Positions 16,787 to 24,554 of a stretch of 32,037 nt of DNA are shown here, in pieces. The DNA is from Pseudobacteriovorax antillogorgiicola. Its GTDB lineage: Bacteria > Bdellovibrionota_B > Oligoflexia > Oligoflexales > CAIYRB01. Position 1 is the stretch's first letter. Each line of letters opens with the position of its first letter. Under the pieces are notes generated by a model. It saw nothing but the letters and a program-made list of their open reading frames with translations. It did not search any database and was not told where the DNA came from. A program made the translations under genes and the position numbers. The stretch spans positions 1-32,037 of the forward strand of contig CAMAXT010000026.1 in assembly GCA_945862295.1 (NCBI GenBank), in the 5' to 3' direction.

Positions 16787-16948
16787 ATGGCATCGCCTAC
16801 CAAAGTCCACAAAGTTCGCAAAATTTTGAGAAACCTTGCTAAAGGCAAGAAACGTAAAAACGAAGTCCGTAGAATCGGTACTACCGGTCCTAACCTTCCT
16901 TTGAACAAGCCAAATGCAAACGAATTGAAGCAGACTAAACGCGCTTAA
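16787..16948 (+). CDS. 53-residue small basic protein
   Basis: Encodes MASPTKVHKVRKILRNLAKG and 33 more residues, Lys/Arg-rich throughout and ending KQTKRA, with an internal GTTGPNLPL turn. The ATG has AGGAA about 8 nt upstream, and no acidic or hydrophobic region is present. Composition and size resemble a small ribosome- or nucleic-acid-binding protein; I cannot name the family, and the function is inference. It lies 20 nt before the CoaBC-like gene, whose ribosome site follows its stop, so the two are probably cotranscribed. The long upstream frame read through this gene (from 16622) is an artefact of no intervening stop; the RBS and the start of the basic composition fix the start at 16787. 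Confidence 0.75.
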   Translation: MASPTKVHKVRKILRNLAKGKKRKNEVRRIGTTGPNLPLNKPNANELKQTKRA

Positions 16949-16953
16949 TTCGA

Positions 16954-16978
16954 AGCCGGAGGTTTCCTTTGTCCGGCT
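16954..16978 (+). promoter_or_regulatory. hairpin enclosing the RBS and TTG start of the CoaBC-like gene
   Basis: AGCCGGA (16954-16960) pairs perfectly with TCCGGCT (16972-16978). The 11-nt loop holds the rest of the GGAGG ribosome site (16958-16962) and the TTG start (16969-16971). Three bases of the site are in the stem, so folding should reduce initiation. Confidence 0.5.
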
Positions 16979-18198
16979 CCGCAGGCTACACAGACTCGCA
17001 AGGATCAGTTGTTTCTGATCTAACCATAAATCCGGTTTCCGAAGCGCTAAGCGGTTGGGAATTGGACGTTGTCGTTTCTGGGTCTATTGGCGCGGTGGAA
17101 TCGGTAAAATTCATTCGCTCTCTGCGCCGCCTAGGTAGCAAAATCACTCCCTGGCTCACTCGCGGCGGAGCAGAATTTATTACCTCACAAGCGCTTTCCT
17201 GGGCTGCAGCACAGGACACTATCACCTCATTTTCCGGAACTGCCAGCCATATTGCCGTTAGACATGGCTGTATTGTCGCACCAGCTTCAGCGAGCTTGAT
17301 TGCAAAAATTGCCCACGGTCAAACAGATACGCCAGCGAGTGCGCTTATCGCGTCATATCTCGGCGAAAAAAAGCCTGTAATGCTCTTACCCAACATGCAC
17401 GATAGCCTCTACCGGTCGCCTGCTATTCAGGAAAATCTAAAAAAGATTCAATCCTACGGCGTTAAAATCCTAGGAGCGCGGACCGAAGAAGGTAAACAAA
17501 AGTTTCCTTCTCCAGATACCTTAGCCGACCTTTGCGCCAATGAACTTCATGTTCATAAATCAGGTTCGAAAGGACGCGTTCTCATTACAATGGGAACAAC
17601 AAGGGGCTACATTGACGACGTCCGTTACATTTCAAATTATTCTTCCGGAGCGTTAGGGACTGCAATCAGCCACGAGCTCTACCGCCATGGATTCGAAACT
17701 ATCGTCATCTGCGGCCCGTGCACGGTAAAACCGACCGTGGCGACAAAAATGATCGACATCGAATCTAATGCTGATATGGAACAAGCAATTAAGGACGCAG
17801 AAAAAGGGGCCTTGCATGCAGCGGTGCTCGCTGCTTCGGTTCTTGACTTCATCCCAAACTCTCGTCAGTCAGGAAAGATAAGAAGTGATTCGAATGCTGG
17901 TTTAACCCTTGAGTTATCGCCAAGCAAGAAGCTAATCAAAGACGTTAAATCGAATATCAAAGTTGGTTTTAAACTTGAAACCGGCTTGACGTCGGAAGCT
18001 GCTTCCCAGTTCGCAAAAGATTACACATCAAAATACAACCTATCGCTTTTTGTCATCAATGACCTTGCCGACGTCAGTGCTACAAAGCACCGGGCAAAAA
18101 TTTTCAACCGCGACGGTAAAGAATTTAGGTCCGTTGAATCAAAAGGGGGAATAGCAAATGCAATCTGCCAACACATCCTTTGCAATGGACGAGACTAA
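16969..18198 (+). CDS. coaBC: CoaBC-like phosphopantothenoylcysteine decarboxylase/synthetase, divergent
   Basis: A 409-residue bifunctional CoaBC (Dfp) type flavoprotein of coenzyme A synthesis. CoaC part (~30-190): VVSGSIGAVES flavin loop, His94 in SHIAV, PASASLIAKIAHG (105-117) and the P-x-M-H motif at 141-144. CoaB part (~200-400): ITMGTTRGYIDDVRYISNYS, and the Lys303 loop SGKIRS. Two deviations stand out. The substrate flap that carries the catalytic Cys in E. coli Dfp (an ACG..GRM type segment) is replaced by a shorter ARTEEGKQKF without Cys, so decarboxylation may be lost or altered. SSGKMG is SSGALG. The start is TTG, supported by GGAGG 6 nt upstream; no in-frame ATG lies near. The gene overlaps plsC by 41 nt. 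Confidence 0.8.
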   Translation: MSGSAGYTDSQGSVVSDLTINPVSEALSGWELDVVVSGSIGAVESVKFIRSLRRLGSKITPWLTRGGAEFITSQALSWAAAQDTITSFSGTASHIAVRHGCIVAPASASLIAKIAHGQTDTPASALIASYLGEKKPVMLLPNMHDSLYRSPAIQENLKKIQSYGVKILGARTEEGKQKFPSPDTLADLCANELHVHKSGSKGRVLITMGTTRGYIDDVRYISNYSSGALGTAISHELYRHGFETIVICGPCTVKPTVATKMIDIESNADMEQAIKDAEKGALHAAVLAASVLDFIPNSRQSGKIRSDSNAGLTLELSPSKKLIKDVKSNIKVGFKLETGLTSEAASQFAKDYTSKYNLSLFVINDLADVSATKHRAKIFNRDGKEFRSVESKGGIANAICQHILCNGRD

Positions 18199-18961
18199 GC
18201 CCAAGATTTCTCTTATTCAGTGGCTCAGAACGACTTACTTCTGGGTTGCCGGCGTTACAGTTACGTTTTTCTGTTACGTATCTTGTATATTTCCAACTGT
18301 ACTCTCTCTAGTCACGGACAAATACAAACACGGTAAAGGCGTTCACAGTATCGCGTCTTTATGGGGTAGAACCATCATTCGGATGATGCCAGGCTGGAAG
18401 ATCGAAGTGACGGGTCAAGAAAATCTGCCAGCCGACAATGAAGCAGTTGTCATTGTTGCCAATCATGAATCCATGTCTGATATCTGGGCGATGTATTATC
18501 TCCGCATCCAGTTTCGCTGGCTAAGTAAAGATTCTGTTTTCAAAATTCCGATGGTTGGTCAAGCGATGAAATGGGCAGGGTATATCCCCATCACGCGAGG
18601 CAACAAAGGTAGCCATATCGAATCCATGCGGCAGAGTACCGACCGGCTACGCAAAGGTATTCCGATGTTTTTCTTCCCTGAAGGGACACGTTCTACGGAT
18701 GGGATAATCAAAGAGTTCAAGATCGGCGCATTCAAACTTGCGCGCGATTCAAAAGTTGCGGTCTTACCGATCGCTATCCACGGAGCTGGTGATTTAATGC
18801 GAAAGGGATCGAGCCATCCCTCAATGCGGGCGACAGTGCGTTTGAAAATTTTGCCAAAGATCCCGCCGCCAGCTCCAGACAACGAAGACCTTGAGCTGTA
18901 TGCCGAACAAGTGCGCCAAAAGATAATTACAGCCCACAATACCATCAATGGTCCAACTTAA
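18158..18961 (+). CDS. plsC: 1-acyl-sn-glycerol-3-phosphate acyltransferase
   Basis: A 267-residue inner-membrane lysophosphatidic acid acyltransferase that makes phosphatidic acid for phospholipid synthesis. It has one N-terminal membrane segment (about 27-50), then the catalytic motif NHESMSD (His103 and Asp108), the substrate-binding motif FPEGTRS (173-179), and the motif IV-like VLPIAIHGAG. The length is typical for PlsC. The ATG at 18158 lies inside the end of the CoaBC-like gene (41-nt overlap), with GGGGGAA 7 nt upstream; a second ATG at 18185 has no ribosome site. Overlap suggests coupled translation with the preceding gene. Its acyl donor (acyl-ACP or acyl-CoA) cannot be read from sequence. 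Confidence 0.93.
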   Translation: MQSANTSFAMDETKPKISLIQWLRTTYFWVAGVTVTFFCYVSCIFPTVLSLVTDKYKHGKGVHSIASLWGRTIIRMMPGWKIEVTGQENLPADNEAVVIVANHESMSDIWAMYYLRIQFRWLSKDSVFKIPMVGQAMKWAGYIPITRGNKGSHIESMRQSTDRLRKGIPMFFFPEGTRSTDGIIKEFKIGAFKLARDSKVAVLPIAIHGAGDLMRKGSSHPSMRATVRLKILPKIPPPAPDNEDLELYAEQVRQKIITAHNTINGPT

Positions 18962-19018
18962 ACTGGTAAACAGACTGTTTATTTTGCTATCATCGTTGGA
19001 AACCAAAATGGTCGCAAC

Positions 19019-19744
19019 ATGGCAAAAACTGTAACGTCGTCGAAAAGAGTCTCAGGCTCTTTTCTTAATATTAAGGTCAAAAACTCTGTGAAGTTTCGTT
19101 ACTTCCCAGAACTTTGGTACCTTATCGACAATTTTTTCTCGACTGTCCGCAATAAGCACCTACTTGAAGTAGGATACGGCATGGGAATGCTTGGCGAAGC
19201 GTTTGGAAAAACAGGCTGGCGTCTGACTTGCCTCGATCAATCCATTGTGTCACTCACGTCCCTAAAAGAACGGATGGCGGCGGCAAACGTCAACGCCACA
19301 TTTGAACAATCAGATTTAATTAAGTTCCCCCTGTCTGGCCAAACTTTTGAAGCGGTCATCTGTATAAACACACTCGAATTCCAAAATCGACCGACCGACA
19401 CCTTGCGCGAAATCTACCGGGTATTGCAGCCTGGCGGCAGAGCTGCCATCGTAGCATTCAATAAACTCAGTCCGTGGGGCTTTGAAGCAGTTGCTCGTAA
19501 TGTTCGGGATGTTCCGAGAACAGAACATCAGTACCGGTCCTTCGCGAAATACGAGTTTGTTAAGATGTTAAAGATGGCAGGTTTTACGATTGTGACGGTC
19601 AAAGACCGCGCTAAATATCTGCCAGGCTCGACGAACCCAACTGGCCTATCCTTGCCACTAACTGGCGCATTTGTGGCATTAGTCACCAAGCCAAACAGTG
19701 CCGGCAAGCGTAGAGCCAAATCGTCTGCTCCTGATCATTCCTAA
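19019..19744 (+). CDS. SAM-dependent methyltransferase (class I, type 11)
   Basis: A 241-residue class I methyltransferase. Motif I is LLEVGYGMGMLG (48-59), the ribose-binding acidic residue is Asp73 in CLDQS, motif II is FEAVICINTLEF, and the post-motif LREIYRVLQPGGRAAIVAF is the typical Methyltransf_11 strand. A basic Lys/Arg/Ser tail (about 225-241) is unusual and could contact RNA or membranes. The substrate is unknown: position after plsC allows a lipid or a quinone-type substrate, but that is only context. The start ATG at 19019 has a weak ribosome site (TTGGAA too far upstream). It lies 57 nt after plsC and has no terminator until 20041-20070. Confidence 0.88.
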   Translation: MAKTVTSSKRVSGSFLNIKVKNSVKFRYFPELWYLIDNFFSTVRNKHLLEVGYGMGMLGEAFGKTGWRLTCLDQSIVSLTSLKERMAAANVNATFEQSDLIKFPLSGQTFEAVICINTLEFQNRPTDTLREIYRVLQPGGRAAIVAFNKLSPWGFEAVARNVRDVPRTEHQYRSFAKYEFVKMLKMAGFTIVTVKDRAKYLPGSTNPTGLSLPLTGAFVALVTKPNSAGKRRAKSSAPDHS

Positions 19745-19750
19745 TCAATC

Positions 19751-20068
19751 CTAGATATCAAAAAAATCAAGATTTACGCAGATGAGTTCCTCTTCTGGTT
19801 GCGGCAGTTCACATATTTTTTTCGCCGCCGAGATTGCATCAACAAAAAGTGATCGCACCTGCATTTTACTCTCTTTCGAGATCGACCAGATCATACTAAA
19901 AAAATCTGTATTAACATCTGGGAGCTGATGTTTTAAAAATCCTACGTGACGCCAATTCGATAAGAATGCACTACGAAACGGCGAATCTTTTAGACCCCAA
20001 GGTGCAGGTTCATCAGAGCCAGGACACGTTAAAGATAAAACCCTGCCGCTTTTTTGCGGCAGGGTTTT
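19751..20068 (-). pseudogene. coding-like stretch without usable start, possible 5'-truncated gene
   Basis: The minus-strand frame from just after a TAA (20069-20071) to a TAG (19751-19753) is open for 105 codons and reads as ordinary protein: SDEPAPWGLKDSPFRSAFLS, then NWRHVGFLKHQLPDVNTDFF, then MIWSISKESKMQVRSLFVDA, ending ELICVNLDFFDI. The first part runs through the terminator hairpin at 20037-20070 and looks non-coding; from about 20030 onward it looks coding. There is no ATG, GTG or TTG in frame until an internal ATG at 19894 that would give only 47 residues and has no ribosome site. It may be the 3' end of a decayed gene, or a gene with an unrecognised start. No family is recognised. 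Confidence 0.5.
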
Positions 20069-20070
20069 TT
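20037..20070. terminator. bidirectional terminator downstream of flgE
   Basis: A perfect 9-bp GC-rich stem CCCTGCCGC (20041-20049) / GCGGCAGGG (20056-20064) with a T6 loop is flanked by A4 and T6. It lies 34 bp after the flgE stop on the minus strand and is also oriented to stop plus-strand transcription from the plsC-methyltransferase unit. Confidence 0.9.
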
Positions 20071-20104
20071 ATTCTTCAGGGATAATTAAATTACCCCGCT
20101 AAGA

Positions 20105-21424
20105 TTATCGTTTCAGGTTGATCACTTCTTCGTACATAGAGTCTGTAGTCGTGATTGAACGTGAGTTCGCTTGGAAGCCCCTCTGCGTTGTAATCATATT
20201 TACAAATTCCTGTGCTAAGTCGACGTTCGATTCTTCAAGAGATGAAGCGTAGATCGAGCCGCGTGTTCCTGATTGCGCCATACCGATTTTTGGCGGGCCG
20301 GAATCGATAGTGGAGTAGAACTGGTTGCGTCCGGCTTTCATGAGTCCGTCTTGGTTCTCAAAGGTCGCAAGAGCGATTGCACCGAGAGATTTGATTACCC
20401 CGTTGGTGTAGACACCCATGATCTGACCATCAAGCTCGATACGGAGAGACTTGATGTTACCAGCTTCGTAACCATCTTGAGAGTGGAAGTTGGTAACGCT
20501 TTTCGCTGCGATCGAAGTCGTAGCACCGATGCCGTTTCCGCCCTCTTCTGCGATGTTTTTACCGAAGTCAAAGTCAATGACCTGGCCCGCAGCTGCGCCA
20601 CCAGCGAAGTTTACTTCAGAGAATTCTGTGAGTTCTTCGAGCAGGTTGCCTTTCTGATTAAACTTAACGACACCGTTACCGATTTCTTTTAGCTTAGCGC
20701 CGTCAGCATCGGAGACTTCTTTGCCATCGACAGTCGCATGCCACTTCCATGAGATACCATCAGTTTCTTCCTGGCGGCGGAAGTAAACAGTCATCTGGTG
20801 ACTACCACCGTGGCTATCGAAGATAGTGAAGGTGTTGTTGAAGTTAGACGAGAGCTCAGCCTTCTCGAGGTCGAATTCGCCCTCAAGTGGTTTTTCACGC
20901 GCATCCAAATTCACGTCGAACACGACTTTCTTAGATGCATTTGGTGGGATCGAGTTTGTTTCAATGCGGATGTCGTTCATGCGGCTGGAGAGGGCGCCGA
21001 GTTCGTTAGTCATGTAACCTTGCACGCGACCACCGCCGGTGTCACCGAGGTAACCGTCTTTATCAAAGATAAAAGAACCGGTACGGGTGTAGAAGCGTCC
21101 TGCTGATTCTTGCACTTCTGTACCACCGTTTGATAATACGAAGAAGCCCATGCCTTGAATAGCAAGGTCAGTGAGGTTGTCCGTCACAGCAAGACCACCC
21201 TGGGTATGCATGGTACGAACGTCTTTTAGTCTAGCACCGCGGCCGATCTGCGCGGCTCCTGCACCCGTTGAAAGGTCCATCGCCAACATGTCTTCAAATT
21301 CAGCGCGGTCGCGCTTGAAGCCTTTGGCATTCGCATTGGCAATGTTGTTGGCAATAACGGACATCCCGTCGGAGTTTACCGATAAGCCTGTAACACCAGT
21401 GTAAAGCGCTTGACTAATGGCCAT
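20105..21424 (-). CDS. flgE: flagellar hook protein FlgE
   Basis: A 439-residue hook subunit. The N-terminal rod/hook signature ALYTGVTGLSVNSDGMSVIA and NNIANANAKGFKRDRAEFED is followed by the FlgE-typical middle region, and the C-terminal D0 helix has ESNVDLAQEFVNMITTQRGF..NSRSITTTDSMYEEVINL. This is slightly longer than E. coli FlgE (about 400). FlgF/FlgG rod proteins share the ends but are ~260 residues, so the length supports FlgE. It acts as the universal joint between rod and filament and is exported by the flagellar type III system. The ATG at 21424 has GGAGAGG upstream. It stands in its own unit between a terminator after fliS and its own terminator; no clear sigma-28 or sigma-54 promoter was found in 21425-21564. 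Confidence 0.95.
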   Translation of the reverse strand: MAISQALYTGVTGLSVNSDGMSVIANNIANANAKGFKRDRAEFEDMLAMDLSTGAGAAQIGRGARLKDVRTMHTQGGLAVTDNLTDLAIQGMGFFVLSNGGTEVQESAGRFYTRTGSFIFDKDGYLGDTGGGRVQGYMTNELGALSSRMNDIRIETNSIPPNASKKVVFDVNLDAREKPLEGEFDLEKAELSSNFNNTFTIFDSHGGSHQMTVYFRRQEETDGISWKWHATVDGKEVSDADGAKLKEIGNGVVKFNQKGNLLEELTEFSEVNFAGGAAAGQVIDFDFGKNIAEEGGNGIGATTSIAAKSVTNFHSQDGYEAGNIKSLRIELDGQIMGVYTNGVIKSLGAIALATFENQDGLMKAGRNQFYSTIDSGPPKIGMAQSGTRGSIYASSLEESNVDLAQEFVNMITTQRGFQANSRSITTTDSMYEEVINLKR

Positions 21425-21564
21425 AGAGCCTCTCCAAATAATGCGGTTATTGGATTGCGTTCGTAAAAGTCAGGATTGGGTATATTTGAGACTAACATGA
21501 GAAAAAAGTAATGGGGGATTGTTGCAGAAATTTAACAATTGGCGGCTAAAGGAAATATTGGTGG

Positions 21565-21607
21565 GAAAAAATTGCCGGTCTTTTTCGATGATTTCGAGCA
21601 GACCGGC
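21565..21607 (-). terminator. intrinsic terminator after fliS
   Basis: On the minus strand GCCGGTCT / AGACCGGC (21600-21607 with 21574-21581) forms an 8-bp stem, with a secondary TCGA/TCGA pairing inside the 18-nt loop, followed by AATTTTTT. It separates fliD-fliS from flgE. Confidence 0.85.
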
Positions 21608-21625
21608 GACACTAACTACTAAGTA

Positions 21626-22132
21626 TTATGCGGACAATTTAACCTTGTTTGACGGCGTTTGCTGAGCTGCAGTTAGTGTCGCAGCTTGTGCATTCGGATC
21701 CTTCGTGGCAACGTAAGAAGCATATTCTTGCGGCTGCATGCGAGCTGACGGGATGCCATCTTCACGCGGATTCTCAACAACATCTTTCCAAGCTTCATAT
21801 AGTGTCATCAAGAGTTTCTCTACCTGTTGTAGACATTCTGGGTCGTTCTTGATGTTACCTTCAATGAGTTTATCGATCATAAAAACGTAAAGATTTTCTA
21901 GATCGACTGCGAGTTGGCCACCTGATTTAAAATCTAGGGTTGCCATAAGTTCAGAAAGGATCGCTGTCGCCTTACTGATGTATTTGCCTTTGTCGGCAAC
22001 CTTACCTTGTTTTAGCGCAGCGTGCGCATGCTTCGTGAAGCGAATCGCTCCTTCATAAAGCATTAGCAAGATCTTCTCTTTGCTAGCTGTCGTTACCTGT
22101 GTCTTTTGATACTGACTGTAAGGATTACTCAT
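21626..22132 (-). CDS. fliS: flagellin export chaperone FliS
   Basis: A 168-residue FliS. The family core covers about 1-125: MSNPYSQYQKTQVTTASKEK followed by ILLMLYEGAIRFTKHA and the helical bundle up to LLMTLYEAWKDVVE. FliS binds the disordered C-terminal end of flagellin in the cytoplasm, prevents early polymerisation and delivers it to the export gate. The protein carries about 40 extra C-terminal residues (from ..REDGIPSARM), Ala/Thr/Gln-rich, not found in E. coli FliS (136 residues). It lies 20 nt after fliD with GAGAGGAAA before the ATG, so fliD and fliS form an operon ended by a terminator at 21565-21607. Confidence 0.93.
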   Translation of the reverse strand: MSNPYSQYQKTQVTTASKEKILLMLYEGAIRFTKHAHAALKQGKVADKGKYISKATAILSELMATLDFKSGGQLAVDLENLYVFMIDKLIEGNIKNDPECLQQVEKLLMTLYEAWKDVVENPREDGIPSARMQPQEYASYVATKDPNAQAATLTAAQQTPSNKVKLSA

Positions 22133-22152
22133 GGATTTCCTCTCTGTGCGCC

Positions 22153-23490
22153 TTAGCCTTGGCCTCCTCCCTGCTGGCCACCTAGACGGGCAGAAAGAAA
22201 GCTTCCCTGTGCTTGAAGGTCATTCATCTGGCCCTCAAGAGACGCAAAGCGCCTTTTAATTGCCTGTTCCTTGTCCTCCAGAGCTCGCTCGCGCCTAACG
22301 ATATCCTTGTCCTGATTCTCGATGATTTTGTCGATACCGCGGATCCGTGATTTGATCACACCTGCAGCTGGATCTCGGAAGGTTTTTAGTCTTTCCGCTA
22401 TCCGTTCGCCAAGACCATTCCCCGAATTAGTTCGGATGAAAAGCTGAGCAACTCCATCATAGTCTTCGGATAAGGCCGCGCGAACTTTAGCATCGTCAAT
22501 GGTTAACTCACCGGACTTAGGATTGGTAGTAATTCCAATATCGGCGAGAGACCTAAACTTTCCTGAGGTTTGAACGACTGGCGAGACTGCTGTTTGCAGC
22601 TGGCGCATGACCTGACGTACCGAGGCATCACCGGACAATCGACCGGGGTCCCCTTGCGTTGGGTCTTGCGACTGAGCTGCTGCGAATTTTACGATCTGGT
22701 TATACTTCTCTACAAAGCCTTTTATCGACTCCATAGTTAAATCAAGATCGTTGACGATGTTGATCTGAATACGAGTGCCTGGCTCTGCACGCTTAACGTT
22801 AAATGAAACGCCTTCGACGAGTTCATCCAAGATATTGTCATCATCTGTCACCGGGACGTCTTCAAATAAAACATCGAGACTTTTGCCTGTGACTTGTTCT
22901 TTAAATTCCATGAACGTCGTGTCAGGATCGATTTGAATACGCGATTCAGTACCTGACTTTTCACTAATAACAACCAAACGGTAGGACTCGGGCTGGAACT
23001 TAGTATTAATGACCATCGCGCGCACGCCGGCCTGAGCTTCGTTAATTTGTTGAGCAACGTCCTGCAACGTCGCCCCTGGCTCAACGATAACTTCAGCAGG
23101 CTCCATGTCCTCTCGCTCGATCAACATATAACCGAAACCGACTGCTGTCTTGTCTTTGTCTGGAAAACCAAACGCTAGTTCTTTTTCATTACGCGCCATC
23201 GAGCGCACTTCGAACTCATAGTTTCCAAGCATTGCTGCGTTCGAAACAGTGCCTTCCATAATGTCTGGATGGGACGATTCGACCTTCATTTTGTAGAAAT
23301 CAGACTTGGTTTTAAGGCTTGTGGCTGCTGTGTCGAGTTCAGTCAACATGGTATTTAATTTTTCGAACTCCGCTTTGTCTTCAACGATTTTTTCTCGTCG
23401 CTTCTTAACCTGGTCAATAGGAATACGCTCAGCCTCAATCAGCCCTTCTACAAGCTTCGGATCGAGCGATGACATTCCAGGTACCCGCAT
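22153..23490 (-). CDS. fliD: flagellar filament capping protein FliD
   Basis: A 445-residue filament cap (hook-associated protein 2). The N-terminal signature MSSLDPKLVEGLIEAERIPI and the heptad-rich coil RREKIVEDKAEFEKLNTMLT are typical of FliD; the C-terminal coiled coil (about 370-430, RGIDKIIENQDKDIVRRERA) pairs with it, and the protein ends in a Gly/Gln-rich tail. The cap sits at the filament tip and guides flagellin folding. The ATG at 23490 has GAGGGAA 7 nt upstream. The gene is 20 nt upstream of fliS and divergent from the tandem-GNAT gene over 55 bp. Confidence 0.93.
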   Translation of the reverse strand: MRVPGMSSLDPKLVEGLIEAERIPIDQVKKRREKIVEDKAEFEKLNTMLTELDTAATSLKTKSDFYKMKVESSHPDIMEGTVSNAAMLGNYEFEVRSMARNEKELAFGFPDKDKTAVGFGYMLIEREDMEPAEVIVEPGATLQDVAQQINEAQAGVRAMVINTKFQPESYRLVVISEKSGTESRIQIDPDTTFMEFKEQVTGKSLDVLFEDVPVTDDDNILDELVEGVSFNVKRAEPGTRIQINIVNDLDLTMESIKGFVEKYNQIVKFAAAQSQDPTQGDPGRLSGDASVRQVMRQLQTAVSPVVQTSGKFRSLADIGITTNPKSGELTIDDAKVRAALSEDYDGVAQLFIRTNSGNGLGERIAERLKTFRDPAAGVIKSRIRGIDKIIENQDKDIVRRERALEDKEQAIKRRFASLEGQMNDLQAQGSFLSARLGGQQGGGQG

Positions 23491-23545
23491 AGATGAATTT
23501 CCCTCAAAATACCAGTCGGTGTTATAATCTCTATGGAGACTCTAC

Positions 23546-24493
23546 ATGAAAATCTTTACACCAAACTCTTCTATTGAACATGCTGAACGAAACAGTTTGC
23601 TGCAAAAATCTTTACGCGAAAGCGTACAGTACTTTTCCATCGAATCTGAATACCCGATCGTTCTTAGTAAGGACGGCAGTCGCTTTAGTTACTGCTTTCG
23701 CCACGAGAACGTTTTAGTAGCACACGCTAATCTCTGGCCTCGGGTTGTCACTTGCAGCGTTACAAAGCAGCGTTGGAATATCGGGTTGATCGGGAACGTT
23801 GCCACTGATGAAAGGTTTCGTGGTCAAGGCATTATGTCTAATGTCTTGGAGCATCTGAAATCAGTCGCTACAGATACCAACCTATCGATTTTGATACTAT
23901 GGAGTGACCTACTAGAATTTTACCAAAAACAGGGCTTCAGGTCATTCGGGGAAGAAAGAAGATACATATATACTGAGGATTCACTTAGTAAGCGTCAGGT
24001 CGACTCACCTATCAAAGACGTTTTCTATAATAAACATGAAATAAGCAACATTAGTGATGTGACACTCGATACTTTCATGGACCTGAGACCAAAAACAACT
24101 TTAACCATCGACCGCACGACCCGTGAATTTGCGTCGTTGCTTAGAATTCCTAATCTAAACGTGTTTTCATCTACGGACAGCAATGGTCGCCTATACGCGT
24201 TTGCAATCATCGGTAAAGGCGCAGACATGGAATCCGTAGTCCACGAATGGGGCGCTGACTCACCCAGCGACATCTTAAACCTCCTAAGCTTTATATTATC
24301 CGACTCAGATCGAGAGGCTGCCATGCTGCTTGCTCCTAAAGAATTACCAAAAGATCTTCATAAAGAATTAAACAGCTTTATCTCTGGAAAAGAACAACAC
24401 CCTATGGCCCTTGCCTGGACTCACCCGGCCCTCCCTAAAAACGAGTGCCGACATCTCGAGAAACTCTTCATCTGGGGCCTAGATTCCATCTAA
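23546..24493 (+). CDS. tandem GNAT-like acetyltransferase in flagellar cluster
   Basis: A 315-residue protein whose N-terminal half is a GNAT domain: IGNVATDERFRGQGIMSNVL (about 82-101) holds the acetyl-CoA loop RGQGIM, followed by LSILILWSDLLEFYQKQGFR. The C-terminal ~150 residues look like a second, degenerate GNAT fold (LYAFAIIGKGADMESVVHEW), giving a two-domain arrangement like the Eis family, though I cannot assign it to Eis. The position, divergent from fliD and convergent with fliC, raises the possibility of acting on flagellar protein or its glycan, but nothing in the sequence shows this. The ATG at 23546 has GGAGAC upstream; a TATAAT at 23523-23528 is a possible -10, leaving a very short leader. 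Confidence 0.75.
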   Translation: MKIFTPNSSIEHAERNSLLQKSLRESVQYFSIESEYPIVLSKDGSRFSYCFRHENVLVAHANLWPRVVTCSVTKQRWNIGLIGNVATDERFRGQGIMSNVLEHLKSVATDTNLSILILWSDLLEFYQKQGFRSFGEERRYIYTEDSLSKRQVDSPIKDVFYNKHEISNISDVTLDTFMDLRPKTTLTIDRTTREFASLLRIPNLNVFSSTDSNGRLYAFAIIGKGADMESVVHEWGADSPSDILNLLSFILSDSDREAAMLLAPKELPKDLHKELNSFISGKEQHPMALAWTHPALPKNECRHLEKLFIWGLDSI

Positions 24494-24500
24494 AAACAGC

Positions 24501-24542
24501 AAAAAAAAGCACCAGACTAGCAAAAGTCCGGCGCTTTTTTTT
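24501..24542 (-). terminator. fliC terminator
   Basis: Arms 24509-24518 and 24525-24534 with a 6-nt loop. On the minus-strand RNA all ten pairs form (two as G-U) and are followed by U8; on the plus strand the same two positions are A-C mismatches. It therefore fits fliC better than the convergent GNAT gene, though T8 on the right lets it serve both. Confidence 0.85.
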
Positions 24543-24554
24543 AAAAAAATTCTT

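Noticed and set aside
20105-21424. flgE read as flgG or flgF
   Set aside because: The terminal motifs are shared, but 439 residues and the long middle domain fit the hook protein, not the ~260-residue rod proteins.
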